Shown here: positions 26,383-35,461 of the stretch, piece after piece
Layout of the letters: the number at the start of each line of letters is the position of its first letter
Position numbering within the stretch: the stretch's first letter is position 1
Made by a program: the position numbers and the translations under genes
Notes under the pieces: model-generated
Told to the model about the DNA's origin: nothing
What the model saw: the letters and a program-made list of their open reading frames with translations, nothing else
Database searches by the model: none
Source: Streptomyces davaonensis JCM 4913
Lineage (GTDB): Bacteria; Actinomycetota; Actinomycetes; Streptomycetales; Streptomycetaceae
Reading direction: 5' to 3'
NCBI RefSeq assembly: GCF_000349325.1
Contig: NC_020504.1
Span: 8,598,326 to 8,662,325, forward strand
DNA: 64,000 nt

Positions 26383-26841
26383 GTGCTCGACGCCAGCGAA
26401 GACGTGATGGGCGTCATTACCGAGCGCATCGAGGACCGATTCCAGATGCCGCTCGCCGACCTGCGCCGGGCTGTTGAGGCGGCACCGCAGGCCAATCCCG
26501 AGGCCACCACCGTCGTGGACTGGTACGGCCTGCTCGCCGAAACACAGCAGGCCCTCGACACCGCCGAGGACGCGCTCGTCGAGGCGCTGGGCACCCAGCC
26601 GCCGGATGTACTCGACGATCCCGTGATGGAGTTGGCCCACCAGGTCAACGCCGCGGTCGCCTCCCGCGACGGACGCGCCATGGTCGTGAAGTACCTCCTC
26701 GACCCCAACGCTCCCGGGAAGCGCGGACCCGGGGTCTGGCGCGGGGCGTCCCCGGCCGCCCGGCGCGCTCCGGCCCTGCCCACCTCTCCGCCCACGCTGC
26801 CCAGCACGCGGAACGCCGCGGCACGCGGGGCCACACGGTGA
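26383..26841 (+). CDS. Helical paralogue family member
   Basis: 152 aa, GTG start after GGGAG. Single helical module (ERIEDRFQMPLADLRRAVEA, QQALDTAEDALVEALG, VNAAVASRDGRAMVVKYLL) followed by a Pro/Ala/Arg tail. The pattern, an N-terminal RIE helix, a central AE and a closing A.ASRD helix, is shared by the next two genes and the gene at 24325. Coupled to the next by GTGA. No function recognised. Confidence 0.65.
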   Translation: MLDASEDVMGVITERIEDRFQMPLADLRRAVEAAPQANPEATTVVDWYGLLAETQQALDTAEDALVEALGTQPPDVLDDPVMELAHQVNAAVASRDGRAMVVKYLLDPNAPGKRGPGVWRGASPAARRAPALPTSPPTLPSTRNAAARGATR

Positions 26842-27278
26842 GCGTCATCGACAAGTCCAGCAGCCGTGATGCGGCCCTGGAGGAGGCGTTCGGGGCCAAG
26901 GTGGCCGAGCTGTACGCGCAGGCCGCCCGCGGCGAGGCCAATGCCGCACTCCAGCGGGCGCTGGAACTGCGCAGCTTCCTCGCCATCGCCGAGGAGCAGG
27001 TGGCCCGCGTCCGTGACCGCGTCCATGCCGCGACGGAACCCGACGGGGACATGGACGACCTGTCCGCCGAGGACCTGCGGTGGGACGCCCAGTGGCTGGA
27101 GGCGGCTCTGGCCGGCCGGGACGGATACACCGCCGCACTCGACGAGCTGCTGCGCACCATGCCGGCGTCGAACCAAGTAGCACCGCCACGTGCCGGGTTG
27201 AGTCCCAAGATCGCCGCCACCGCTCCGCCCGCCCCGGCAGCACCCCGCGCCGGGGCGGTGCGGATAAGACGTCCCTGA
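26838..27278 (+). CDS. Helical paralogue family member
   Basis: 146 aa, GTG start in a GTGA overlap. Helical module: EEAFGAKVAELYAQAARGEA, LRSFLAIAEEQVARVRDRV, WLEAALAGRDGYTAALDELL. Diverged from its neighbours but with the same spacing of AE and GRDG elements; short Pro/Ala tail. Probably arose by tandem duplication. Confidence 0.65.
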   Translation: MSVIDKSSSRDAALEEAFGAKVAELYAQAARGEANAALQRALELRSFLAIAEEQVARVRDRVHAATEPDGDMDDLSAEDLRWDAQWLEAALAGRDGYTAALDELLRTMPASNQVAPPRAGLSPKIAATAPPAPAAPRAGAVRIRRP

Positions 27279-27289
27279 AAGTCCACCGA

Positions 27290-27712
27290 TTGCCCCAGCC
27301 CGTCACCCCGTCCCATGCCGTTTCCCAGCTCGTCGCCACGCGCATCGAGGCGCTGTACGGACAGCCGCTCGCCGAACTCCAAGCCTTCGCCGACGCCACC
27401 CCCGAGGCCACGCTGCTCGCCGCCTTGATCGGCGCCCACGGCGACCTGGCCCTCGCCGAACGCAACATCGCCTTCCAACTGCAGCGGCTGCGCGAACTCA
27501 CCGCCCCTGACCAGGAGATCGGCCGGTTCGCCGCCGGTCACATCCTCGACTGCGCCCGCCGCATCGCCGAGTCCGTCGCCACCCGTGACGCCTACGCCAA
27601 GAGCACCAGCGCGGTCCTGGGCGGCCTGCGCCGCGTGTCCGCCCCGGACACCCACCCGCCGGCTTTACCGGCCCCCGCCACACCGACGGCGACCACCTCC
27701 CGCACCCGCTGA
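27290..27712 (+). CDS. Helical paralogue family member
   Basis: About 140 aa from TTG at 27290. A CTG at 27275 in a CTGA overlap with the previous stop is an alternative that fits the coupling style of this cluster. Module: VATRIEALYGQPLAELQAFA, DLALAERNIAFQLQRLREL, AESVATRDAYAKSTSAVLGG. It is the closest of the family to the gene at 24325, which adds a winged helix. Confidence 0.62.
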   Translation: MPQPVTPSHAVSQLVATRIEALYGQPLAELQAFADATPEATLLAALIGAHGDLALAERNIAFQLQRLRELTAPDQEIGRFAAGHILDCARRIAESVATRDAYAKSTSAVLGGLRRVSAPDTHPPALPAPATPTATTSRTR

Positions 27713-27742
27713 CCCACCCGTACCGCTTGAGGAGCCACCTTC

Positions 27743-28633
27743 TTGGCCACCACCGCGCCGTCCGCCACACCGAACGATCTCTTGGGCGTCACCAAGACCC
27801 TGGACCTGCTCGCCCCGCGCTGGAGCGTGTGGGTGCTGATGACCGTCTCCTCCCAGCCGCTGCGCTACGCCGAGTTCAAGCCGAGGCTTCCGTGGCTGGC
27901 GGACGGGCAGCTCCACCCCCGGCTGCGTCACCTCACCAACGCCGGCGTCATCGAGCGCACGGAGTACGCCCCGCGCCACGTCACCTACGGCCTCACCAGC
28001 CGCGGTGCCGCGCTGCTGCCTGTCCTCTCGGTGATCGCGTCCTGGGGTGACACGTATCTGGAGAAGGAGCTGGGCGCCAACAAGCACACCGGCGAGCTGG
28101 ACCCCGAGCGGATCGCGCCGGCCCAGAACATCGACGACGCGGTCGCGCTGCTCGCGCCGCGGCACGCCACCCCGATCCTGTTCTCGCTGCAGGCCCGGGG
28201 CACCGCGACCGCCAAGACGCTGGCGACCGAAGCCATGCCCGGCTACGGGCTGACCGCCGTCTACAAGCCCCTGGAACGCCTGGTCGCCGACGGACTCGTC
28301 ACGGCCAGCGGAACCGGCGGCTACCAGCTAACCGCGAGCGGCCGGGCACTCGCCCCCGTTTTCCAGGCGATCTCCGCCTGGGCCACCGCCCCGGCACCCG
28401 AGCCCGATGGCAGTCGGACTCGGGGGCCGGGCGCCGCCCCGTCGCAGAACTGTTCCGGCCCGTGGGCGACCACCCCGACCCGCCTTCCCGCACCGGCGGT
28501 TCCGGCAGCGCCACCAGTACGTCCCGCGCTCACCACGACGCCCCCGGGCGGCCCGGCGTGGCAGCCCGGTGACCTCTTCTCCCACCAGATACCCGCCCGC
28601 CCGATCTCCCCGGCAGGAGACCCGCGCCGATGA
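27743..28633 (+). CDS. Tandem HxlR-type winged-helix regulator
   Basis: 296 aa, TTG start after GGAG. First HxlR-like domain at residues 15-95: TLDLLAPRWSVWVLMTVSS, YAEFKPRLPWLADGQLHPRL, GVIERTEY, YGLTSRGAAL. Second at 130-205: ALLAPRHATPILFSLQARG, YGLTAVYKPLERLVADGLV, YQLTASGRAL. The C-terminal 80 residues are Pro-rich. Two HxlR units in one chain resemble a fused dimer. Likely DNA-binding regulator of the downstream coupled genes. Confidence 0.78.
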   Translation: MATTAPSATPNDLLGVTKTLDLLAPRWSVWVLMTVSSQPLRYAEFKPRLPWLADGQLHPRLRHLTNAGVIERTEYAPRHVTYGLTSRGAALLPVLSVIASWGDTYLEKELGANKHTGELDPERIAPAQNIDDAVALLAPRHATPILFSLQARGTATAKTLATEAMPGYGLTAVYKPLERLVADGLVTASGTGGYQLTASGRALAPVFQAISAWATAPAPEPDGSRTRGPGAAPSQNCSGPWATTPTRLPAPAVPAAPPVRPALTTTPPGGPAWQPGDLFSHQIPARPISPAGDPRR

Positions 28634-29145
28634 CCCGCTCCCTGCCCGACAACCTCCTGCACGAACGCCGCGCGATCCGGACGCTGACCCTGCCGGGCCT
28701 GATTCGCCTGGTCACCGAGATCGACGACAACGGCCCCATCAGCCATCGGCGCGGCAGCCTTCAGGGCGCCTTCGGCGACCTCACCCCCGGGCAACTGCGC
28801 CACGCCATCGACGTCGCCCGCGACCTCGGCCTGCTCCACGCCGACGAACAGGCCCCCGACCGCTACCGGCTCACCGCGAGCGGCGAGGCCCTCGCTGAGG
28901 TGTACGACACCGCAGCCCGCTGGGCGCGCGCCCGTCAGTTCCCCGACACCAGCACCGACTTCGTCACCCGCGTCCAGCACACCCTCCAGCTGCACAGCCG
29001 CAGCCCGCACGCGTTCGGCTCGAGTCTGGAGCCGTCGGCGCCGCATCAGGTCCTGACCGATTTTCTGCAGGCGAACCCCCGCGTCCTCAACCACGCCGAC
29101 GACCGCTCCGCGCAGGAGAGGGCGGAAGCGGGGCGCGCTGCGTGA
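28630..29145 (+). CDS. Winged-helix-like regulator
   Basis: 171 aa, ATGA overlap with the HxlR gene. Residues 20-95 form a wHTH-like unit: LPGLIRLVTEIDDNGPISHR, FGDLTPGQLRHAIDVARDLG, YRLTASGEALAEVYD; the TASG(E/R)AL end resembles that of the HxlR neighbour. Likely partner regulator. Coupled to the MFS gene by GTGA. Confidence 0.68.
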   Translation: MTRSLPDNLLHERRAIRTLTLPGLIRLVTEIDDNGPISHRRGSLQGAFGDLTPGQLRHAIDVARDLGLLHADEQAPDRYRLTASGEALAEVYDTAARWARARQFPDTSTDFVTRVQHTLQLHSRSPHAFGSSLEPSAPHQVLTDFLQANPRVLNHADDRSAQERAEAGRAA

Positions 29146-30383
29146 GATCCCGTGTCGGACCGCGGCATGCCCGCCGCCCGGTCCCCACAGTGCTGCGCAG
29201 CGTCTACCTGCCGCGCAGCACGGACGCCGCCGCGTTCGCCATGGCCACCTACGGCATCCCGCTGCTGGTATTGGCCACCACCAACTCCGCAGCCCTGACC
29301 GGCCTCGCCTTCGCGCTGGAATGGATCCCGAGACTGGGGGCGTTCGCCTTCGCCGGGGCCCTGGTCGATCGCCATGGCATTACCGCCGTGCTGCGCTACG
29401 CCTCCGTTGCCCGCGCCCTGGTCGTCCTGGCCGCCGCGTACCTCCTGCCGCAGCAGGAAGCGGGGCTTGGGGCGACGGTCACCGTCATGGTCCTCGCCGC
29501 CTCCACCGGGATCCTCACCGAGTGCTCGTACATCGCGGTTGAGACGGCGGGCGGGGTGGCCAGCCGTGAGGCCGGCGCCTGCGCCCACCGGGTGCAGTCG
29601 GTGCTCCTCGGCATCGACCAGGTCGCCACCCTCTCCGGCCCTGCCCTGGCCGGCCTCCTGCTCCAGTGGAGCGGTGCCACCGGCATGCTGCTGGTGATCG
29701 CCGTCTTCTCCCTGCTCACCAGCGTCCTCGCTCCGCGCCAATACCTGCGCCCCGAGCGCGCCGCAGCGCAGCCCGTCGGCAAGGGACTGCGCACCGGATG
29801 GTCGACCCTGCGCGCCCTGCCGGCACTCGGCTGGCTGGTGGCCGGACTGACCGTGTCCAACCTGGCCGTGGGCCTGCTGCAGGCCGCCGCCCCGGTGATC
29901 ATCGTCAAGCAGCTCGGCCACTCCACAGCCGACGTCGGATTCATCTGGTCGGTTGCCGCGGTCGCCTCGCTCGGCGCGGTCCTCCTGTGTCGCAAGGCGA
30001 TTGACCGCTTCGGCTTGTGGCCGGTCGGCGTCGTATCCGCCACGATCGCGGCCACCGCGTGCCTGGCCGTCTCCGTCGCCGGCACCTACCACGCCTATCT
30101 CGCCCTGATCGCCGTCCTCATGGCCGGCGAGGGCGGCATGACCGTCGTGCTGCGCACCCTGCGCTCCCGCCTCATCCCCGCGGACGTATTCGGCGCCACC
30201 CTCTCCCTGACGATCTTGCTGCTGTTGCTGCCCTTCCCACTCGCCGGCGTCCTTGTCGCCCTCGTGCCGCCCGCCGAGCTCGGCCACGTCATCACGCTCT
30301 GCGCCGTGCTCCAGGCAGCGGGCCTGTTCACCGCCTTCGCCCGGCTGCGCGCCACGCCCGCCCTGCGCACCTCCCTCGCCTGA
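29142..30383 (+). CDS. MFS transporter
   Basis: 413 aa, GTG start overlapping the previous stop. About 12 hydrophobic segments, including ALTGLAFALEWIPRLGAFAF with the following GALVDRHG loop (MFS signature after helix 2), and LIPADVFGATLSLTILLLLL. Probably proton-driven efflux of a small molecule. Its link with two regulators upstream and an ATP-grasp ligase downstream suggests export of the ligase product. Confidence 0.8.
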   Translation: MRSRVGPRHARRPVPTVLRSVYLPRSTDAAAFAMATYGIPLLVLATTNSAALTGLAFALEWIPRLGAFAFAGALVDRHGITAVLRYASVARALVVLAAAYLLPQQEAGLGATVTVMVLAASTGILTECSYIAVETAGGVASREAGACAHRVQSVLLGIDQVATLSGPALAGLLLQWSGATGMLLVIAVFSLLTSVLAPRQYLRPERAAAQPVGKGLRTGWSTLRALPALGWLVAGLTVSNLAVGLLQAAAPVIIVKQLGHSTADVGFIWSVAAVASLGAVLLCRKAIDRFGLWPVGVVSATIAATACLAVSVAGTYHAYLALIAVLMAGEGGMTVVLRTLRSRLIPADVFGATLSLTILLLLLPFPLAGVLVALVPPAELGHVITLCAVLQAAGLFTAFARLRATPALRTSLA

Positions 30384-30424
30384 CCGCCTAGGTCGCCTTC
30401 CTGCCCACCTCATGGAGACCCGCT

Positions 30425-30763
30425 ATGCCCACGTCCCACGCCCCAGCCGAGCAGTCGGTCCTGCCGATATCCCGACCCTCGTATCGAGCAGGATCGCGGC
30501 CCACACTGACCGACCGGTTCCTCGCCTTCGACGCCGAGCACCCGTACGTCTACCGCGCGCTGGAGCGCCTGACCGCCGACCGGCTCGCCACGGGGGCCAC
30601 CCGGGTCGGGCTGAAGGCGCTGTTCGAGGACCTGCGCTGGCAACTGCCCGCGGACGTGCGCGGACTGAACAACAACTTCACCGCCCTGTATGCGCGAAAG
30701 CTGATCGAGGACCACCCCCACTGGGCGAGTGCCTTCGAGCTGCGACGTCGCCGCACCCTCTGA
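30425..30763 (+). CDS. Small conserved mobile-element protein
   Basis: 112 aa. The core, LTDRFLAFDAEHPYVYRALE, GLKALFEDLRWQLP, LNNNFTALYARKLIEDHP and FELRRRR, matches from memory a family of short proteins in phages and integrated elements whose pattern is ALFE.LRW...LNNN....YAR. Function unknown; DNA-related by context. It interrupts an otherwise metabolic gene set. Confidence 0.65.
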   Translation: MPTSHAPAEQSVLPISRPSYRAGSRPTLTDRFLAFDAEHPYVYRALERLTADRLATGATRVGLKALFEDLRWQLPADVRGLNNNFTALYARKLIEDHPHWASAFELRRRRTL

Positions 30764-30818
30764 CTCCGGCCGCCGTCTGCCGTCAACCTCCTTTGTCCTG
30801 CCACTGTTTGGAGCCTTG

Positions 30819-32081
30819 TTGTCCTCTCGCCCCGTCGTCCTGGTTGTTGCAGCCGCCGACATGGAGGCGCACGCGTATCGCGGCTATTGCCTTGAGAACG
30901 TCCGCGCCCACTACGACGTCGTCCTGATCTCCGGCGCCGAGCCGACCTGGGAGAAGGACTTCCTCCTCGACTACGCCGTCGCCGACCCCACCGACCAGGC
31001 GGCACTCGTCGCGGCCGGGCGCGCGCTCGCCGAACGTTACGAGCTGGCCGGCGTTATGACCTGGACCGAGTGGTACCTCGTCCCCGTCGCCCGGCTCGCC
31101 CGCCAGCTCGGCCTGCCCACCACGGCTCCAGAAGCCCTCCAGGGCTGCCGCAACAAGCACACCAGCCGGAGCCTGTTCGCCCGCCACGGAGTGCCCTCCG
31201 CCGTATCCGTCAGCGTGCGCACCGAGCGGGAGGCGGCCGATGCCGCCGCGCTGATCGGCTATCCCGTCGTCCTCAAGCCCGCCGCGCACGCCGCGAGCAT
31301 GGGCGTCATCCGCGTCGACACGGCCGACGACTTTCCGGGTGCGTACGCCTTCGCCGCGCGCACCGCCGACCACGGTGTGGAGAGCACCCAGGTCCTGGTC
31401 GAGGAGTACCTCGACGGCCCGGAGGTGAGCGTCGAGTGTGTCACCCATCAGGGGCAGACCACCGTGGCCGCCGTCACCCGCAAGACCGTCGGAATGCCGC
31501 CCTTCTTCGAGGAGCTGGCGCACGTGGTCGACGCGAACGACCCGCTGCTCGCCGCCGTGGCACCGGTCGCCGTCGCGGCCCTCGACGCCGTCGGCATCAC
31601 CGACGGCGTCAGCCACGTCGAGATCCGCATCGTCGACGGCCGCCCCCGCCTGATCGAGGTCAACGCGCGCATCGCCGGCGACATGATCGGTCACCTCGTC
31701 CACCTGGCCACCGGCGTCGATCTCGCCCGCGCTGCCGCCGACATCGCCTGCGGACGTACCCCCGACCTGACGCCCACCCGCCGCCGGGCCGCGGCGATCC
31801 GCTTCATCTACCCCGCCTACTCCGGCACCCTGACCGCCCGCGGTGCCACGAAGCCCACCGGGGGAGTGGAGCGCGTGCGCTTCCAGCGACAGCCCGGAGA
31901 CCAGCTCGTGCTCCCCCAGGACGGCGGCAATCTGTTCACCGCCCGCATCGGCTTTGTCATCACCATCGGGCCGACCGCCACGGCCGCCCAGGACCGCGCC
32001 CAAGAGGCGTACCGCCACCTCGACATCCAGGTCGCCGCTGCCCCGCAGACGGCTCCGGCCACCGGGGAGCCCGCCGCGTGA
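30819..32081 (+). CDS. ATP-grasp ligase
   Basis: About 420 aa from TTG at 30819 (GGAG 5 nt before). ATP-grasp landmarks: CRNKHTSRSLFARHGVPSAV, YPVVLKPAAHAASMGVIRV (glycine-loop region), QVLVEEYLDGPEVSVECVTH, and metal ligands in RPRLIEVNARIAGDMIGHLV. This arrangement is typical of carboxylate-amine ligases (CarB/BL00235-type, dipeptide or amino-acid ligases). Flanked by two MFS exporters, it probably makes a small peptide-like metabolite. Substrates cannot be read from sequence. Confidence 0.82.
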   Translation: MSSRPVVLVVAAADMEAHAYRGYCLENVRAHYDVVLISGAEPTWEKDFLLDYAVADPTDQAALVAAGRALAERYELAGVMTWTEWYLVPVARLARQLGLPTTAPEALQGCRNKHTSRSLFARHGVPSAVSVSVRTEREAADAAALIGYPVVLKPAAHAASMGVIRVDTADDFPGAYAFAARTADHGVESTQVLVEEYLDGPEVSVECVTHQGQTTVAAVTRKTVGMPPFFEELAHVVDANDPLLAAVAPVAVAALDAVGITDGVSHVEIRIVDGRPRLIEVNARIAGDMIGHLVHLATGVDLARAAADIACGRTPDLTPTRRRAAAIRFIYPAYSGTLTARGATKPTGGVERVRFQRQPGDQLVLPQDGGNLFTARIGFVITIGPTATAAQDRAQEAYRHLDIQVAAAPQTAPATGEPAA

Positions 32082-33241
32082 GGAAAACCGCAGCTGTCGA
32101 GCTGGTGCGCAGCCGCCGCCTGCTGATCGGGTACTTCACCGGCCTGGGTGTGGTGATGGCCGTCTGGGGCGCCCGCATGCCCGCCGTCCAGTCCGCCGCC
32201 GAGCTGGGCACCGGAGGGCTTGCCCTGGTCCTGCTGGCCGCCGCCCTCGGCATGGTCGCCGGACTCCAGGCGGGTGGGCGCCTCGCCCGCCCCGCCCGCC
32301 TGCCCGCGCTGCTGACCGGCGGCGCCATCACTCTCGCCGCCTGTCTCGCCATCCTCGGGGTCTGCTCCAGTCTGGAGAGCCTGTGTGCGGCGGCGTTCGT
32401 CTTCGGCGTCGCACACGGCGTCCTCGACGTCGCGGCCAATGCCTCGGCGGTCCGCTGCCAGGACGCCCACGGCCGCCCCATCATGAGCCGACTGCACGCG
32501 AGTTACAGCCTCGGCGCCCTCCTCGGCGCCGCGCTGGCCGCGGCCACCGCCCACACCTCACACACCGTTCTGTTCACAGGCGTTGCCGTCTGCGCCGCCG
32601 CGGCGGCAGGAGCCACGACGGCTCTGGCCCGGACACTCGCCAGCTCTGGACTCAAGCCCGTTCACCCTCCTGCTGCACAGGGCTCGGGCGAACGCGGGGG
32701 CCGGTCGCGGCCCCGGGTGTGGCTGCTGGGTGTTCTGGCAGCGGCAACGTTGCTGGGTGAAGGCGCTGCTGCCGACTGGGCCAGCGTCCACCTGCACGAC
32801 CTCGGTGCGACGGCTGCGACGAGTGCTGCGGCGTTCGGCCTCTACAGCGCCGCCATGGCCGCAGGCCGCCTCGTCGGCGACCGGCTCACCGCCCGCTTCG
32901 GCGCGTCAGCCGTCGTACGCGCCGGCGCCGCCTTGGCTGCGCTCGGGCTTGCCACCGGACTGGCCGGCTCCACCATCGCCTTCGCCCTGTTCGGCTGGGC
33001 GGCCTTCGGCCTGGGCCTGTCCGTCACCATCCCCAGCCTGATCACCGCCGCAGGCGTCGGCGGCCCGCGCGCGGTCGCCACAGTCGCGGTCACCGGCTAC
33101 GTCGGCCTGCTCGCCGGTCCCGCCCTCATAGGCGCCCTCGCCACTGTCACCGCACTGCCGCACGCGCTGCTGCTGCCCGCTCTCCTCGCCGTGACAGTCG
33201 CCACCCTCGCCCCCAAAGCTCTGGAGAGAACGACCCCTTGA
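32078..33241 (+). CDS. MFS transporter
   Basis: 387 aa, GTG start in a GTGA overlap. About 12 membrane helices: YFTGLGVVMAVWGARMPAVQ, LCAAAFVFGVAHGVLDVAAN, GYVGLLAGPALIGALATVTA. It belongs to the sugar/fucose-permease-like branch by appearance (LDVAANASAVR). Translationally coupled to the ligase upstream and to the HAD gene downstream, so probably exports the same metabolite. Confidence 0.8.
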   Translation: MRKTAAVELVRSRRLLIGYFTGLGVVMAVWGARMPAVQSAAELGTGGLALVLLAAALGMVAGLQAGGRLARPARLPALLTGGAITLAACLAILGVCSSLESLCAAAFVFGVAHGVLDVAANASAVRCQDAHGRPIMSRLHASYSLGALLGAALAAATAHTSHTVLFTGVAVCAAAAAGATTALARTLASSGLKPVHPPAAQGSGERGGRSRPRVWLLGVLAAATLLGEGAAADWASVHLHDLGATAATSAAAFGLYSAAMAAGRLVGDRLTARFGASAVVRAGAALAALGLATGLAGSTIAFALFGWAAFGLGLSVTIPSLITAAGVGGPRAVATVAVTGYVGLLAGPALIGALATVTALPHALLLPALLAVTVATLAPKALERTTP

Positions 33242-33891
33242 CCCGCACCTACGACTCCCGGACCGGCGTAGAAGCCCTGATCCTCGACTACAACGGGGTT
33301 GCGGGACTGCAACCCCCGACTGTCATGTGGACCCGCCTGGCCGACCTCGCCGAGTGGCCCGACCGGCATCTCCCCTCGTTCCAGGACGCCTTCTGGGCTC
33401 CCCGCAACGCCTACGACGCAGGGCAACTGAGCGATCTCGCCTACTGGGCCAAGGTGCTCGGTCACCACCCCGGCCCGCGATGGCTGCGCACCCTGCGTGA
33501 CGCCGACACCGCCATGTGGATCCGCACCGACCCACGAGTCCTCGACACCCTGTACCGCGCGCGGGCCGTGAGGCTGCCCATGGTTTTGCTCTCCAACGCC
33601 CCGGCCCACCTCAGCAACGTCCTGGACGCCACCGACTGGCGGCGCGAACTGATGGACGACGCCCTGTACTCCGCACGCCTCGGCCTGTGCAAGCCCGATC
33701 CGGCAGCGTACGAACACGCCCTGGCCGCCACCGGCGCCGACGACCCTGGGCGCGTGCTGTTCGTCGACGACCGCGAGGACAACTGCCGGGCCGCCGCCGA
33801 GCTGGGCCTGCGCACCCTGCACTACACCGGCCAACCCGCAGAACTCGCCGCGCAGTTGCTGCTCGTCATCGCGGAGCGAACCGGCTCCTGA
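33238..33891 (+). CDS. HAD-like hydrolase with variant DXN motif
   Basis: 217 aa, TTG start overlapping the MFS stop. HAD core: motif I LILDYNGV, motif II VLLSNA, motif III Lys in GLCKPDP, motif IV RVLFVDDREDN. Motif I normally reads DXDX(T/V); here the second, acid-base Asp is Asn. This should weaken phosphatase turnover, so it may be a binding protein, a beta-phosphoglucomutase-like variant, or slow. Last gene of the coupled MFS-ligase-MFS set. Confidence 0.75.
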   Translation: MTRTYDSRTGVEALILDYNGVAGLQPPTVMWTRLADLAEWPDRHLPSFQDAFWAPRNAYDAGQLSDLAYWAKVLGHHPGPRWLRTLRDADTAMWIRTDPRVLDTLYRARAVRLPMVLLSNAPAHLSNVLDATDWRRELMDDALYSARLGLCKPDPAAYEHALAATGADDPGRVLFVDDREDNCRAAAELGLRTLHYTGQPAELAAQLLLVIAERTGS

Positions 33892-33940
33892 TCCCGCACC
33901 GCGCCACTCACCCCGCAGCCCTGACACCCTCTGGACTTTC

Positions 33941-34816
33941 GTGCCCGACACCGAAGAGATCGACGGCGACGTCTACGTTTTCCCCCGCTATCTCGCCGGC
34001 AGCACCTACACCGGCGACCCGGCCCTCGAGCCCCTGATGGCACTCGGCTGGGAGCTGACCCACGACGACCTCGCCAACGTCTACGTCACCGCGCCCGACC
34101 GCAAGATCCGCCTCGGCTACCTGCCCGAAGGCGACGACGACGGACTGTGGCGCATCAACGCCTACTCCGATCGTTTCGGACCGCCCGCCTGGGGCGTCAG
34201 CTTCAACGACACCTGCCCCACCGAGTTCGTCACCGCGTTCACCACGGCCCTGGCGACCGCGTACCAGTCCGGGCCCGACTACTACCTCGCTCAGCCCGAC
34301 CCAACTGACCCCGAACTCGACGCCTTCCACGCCGTCGTCCCGCTCATCAACCGCGGCTGGACCATCCAGCACCCGCGATGGGGAGTCCTGGAGATGCAGA
34401 CCCCGGACGGCATGGCCGGCCTCGAATACGCCCAGGGCAGGCTCGATGCCGAGAAGGAACTCACCACGCTGCAGGCCCGCTGGTACCTGTGGGGCGGCCC
34501 AAAGAGCGGATACGCCCGCTGGTACGCCACCGCCTCCACGAACACCCCGATCCCACTGGTCACGGCCATCACCGAGAGCGTGTCCGACCCCGCGCCCCTG
34601 CCGCGCTGGAAGGACGAGATGCTGCGCGGCCTGCGCGAGAGCGCCCAGCTCGTTCCTGTCACCCCTCCGCTGCCTCCGGTTCCCACGCCCCTCGACGTCC
34701 GGCGTATCGCCCCCCGCCGGGCGCCCGCGCTGACCACGCGCAGCATCCCGCGCTGGAGCACCACGACAACTCCGTCGGCAGTCCTGCCCGCCCGGCGCTC
34801 CGGCCCTCACCGCTGA
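33941..34816 (+). CDS. DUF317-like protein
   Basis: 291 aa, GTG start after TCTGGACTTTC. Typical features: VYVFPRYLAGSTY near the start, GWELTHDDLANVYVTAPDRK, LGYLPEG, a second repeat with GWTIQHPRWGVLEMQTPDGM and ARWYATASTNTPIPLVTAIT, then a Pro/Arg tail. Function unknown. It starts a small set with the next gene. Confidence 0.7.
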   Translation: MPDTEEIDGDVYVFPRYLAGSTYTGDPALEPLMALGWELTHDDLANVYVTAPDRKIRLGYLPEGDDDGLWRINAYSDRFGPPAWGVSFNDTCPTEFVTAFTTALATAYQSGPDYYLAQPDPTDPELDAFHAVVPLINRGWTIQHPRWGVLEMQTPDGMAGLEYAQGRLDAEKELTTLQARWYLWGGPKSGYARWYATASTNTPIPLVTAITESVSDPAPLPRWKDEMLRGLRESAQLVPVTPPLPPVPTPLDVRRIAPRRAPALTTRSIPRWSTTTTPSAVLPARRSGPHR

Positions 34817-34845
34817 CCAGATCCCCTTCGTCCGAGAGAGGCTCT

Positions 34846-35322
34846 TTGGCTCTGCACGCCCAGCAGTTCTTCGACGACGTCATCGAACTGCCTCTCCACC
34901 AGTACGCCATTGTCGGCGACGCCCTTTACGCATCCCCGCAGCCGAACTCGCCGCTGCGGCTACGGATCGACTTCGCCCCCACCATCCGCCACGGCGAGTA
35001 CGACGGACTTCGCCTGCGCGTCGTCCACCCAGAGCAGGGCGTCCTCGACACCGCGATCCTCCGCTTCGCAGACCACGGCACCTTCGCCCGCCGCGACACG
35101 GCTCGCGACCTCGTGCCCGGCCGAGACGGCTACGCCGTCATCCGCGACTGGCACCCCCACAGCAGCCAGCCGCCATGGCACGGCGCGGACGGCGCAGGGC
35201 TGCGCACCGCGATCGAGCAGTACGCCCACTTCTGGATCCCGGCGCCTGCCTCGTCCCGCCCGGCAGCCCGACCTGTCGCCCAGCCCACACCCACCGCCGG
35301 GGCTTCGCTCCGCAGCCGCTGA
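34846..35322 (+). CDS. Hypothetical protein
   Basis: 158 aa, TTG start after GAGAGAGG. Beta-rich body: AQQFFDDVIELPLHQYAIVG, LRLRIDFAPTI, YDGLRLRVVHPEQGVLDTAI, YAVIRDWHPHSS and AIEQYAHFWIP, then a Pro/Ala tail. I recognise no family. It follows the DUF317 gene closely and may share its transcript. Confidence 0.6.
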   Translation: MALHAQQFFDDVIELPLHQYAIVGDALYASPQPNSPLRLRIDFAPTIRHGEYDGLRLRVVHPEQGVLDTAILRFADHGTFARRDTARDLVPGRDGYAVIRDWHPHSSQPPWHGADGAGLRTAIEQYAHFWIPAPASSRPAARPVAQPTPTAGASLRSR

Positions 35323-35461
35323 CCGCCCACCTCGCCACGGAGTTCTGGATGTCCCCGCTTCGCTGGCTGCCCCCGCGCCCGGCGCCGGGGCGCTCCCGCT
35401 GAACAACGACCGGCGCGCCCGCCTTGCCTGTTCCCGCCTGTATCCCTTGGAGAGACCCTTC

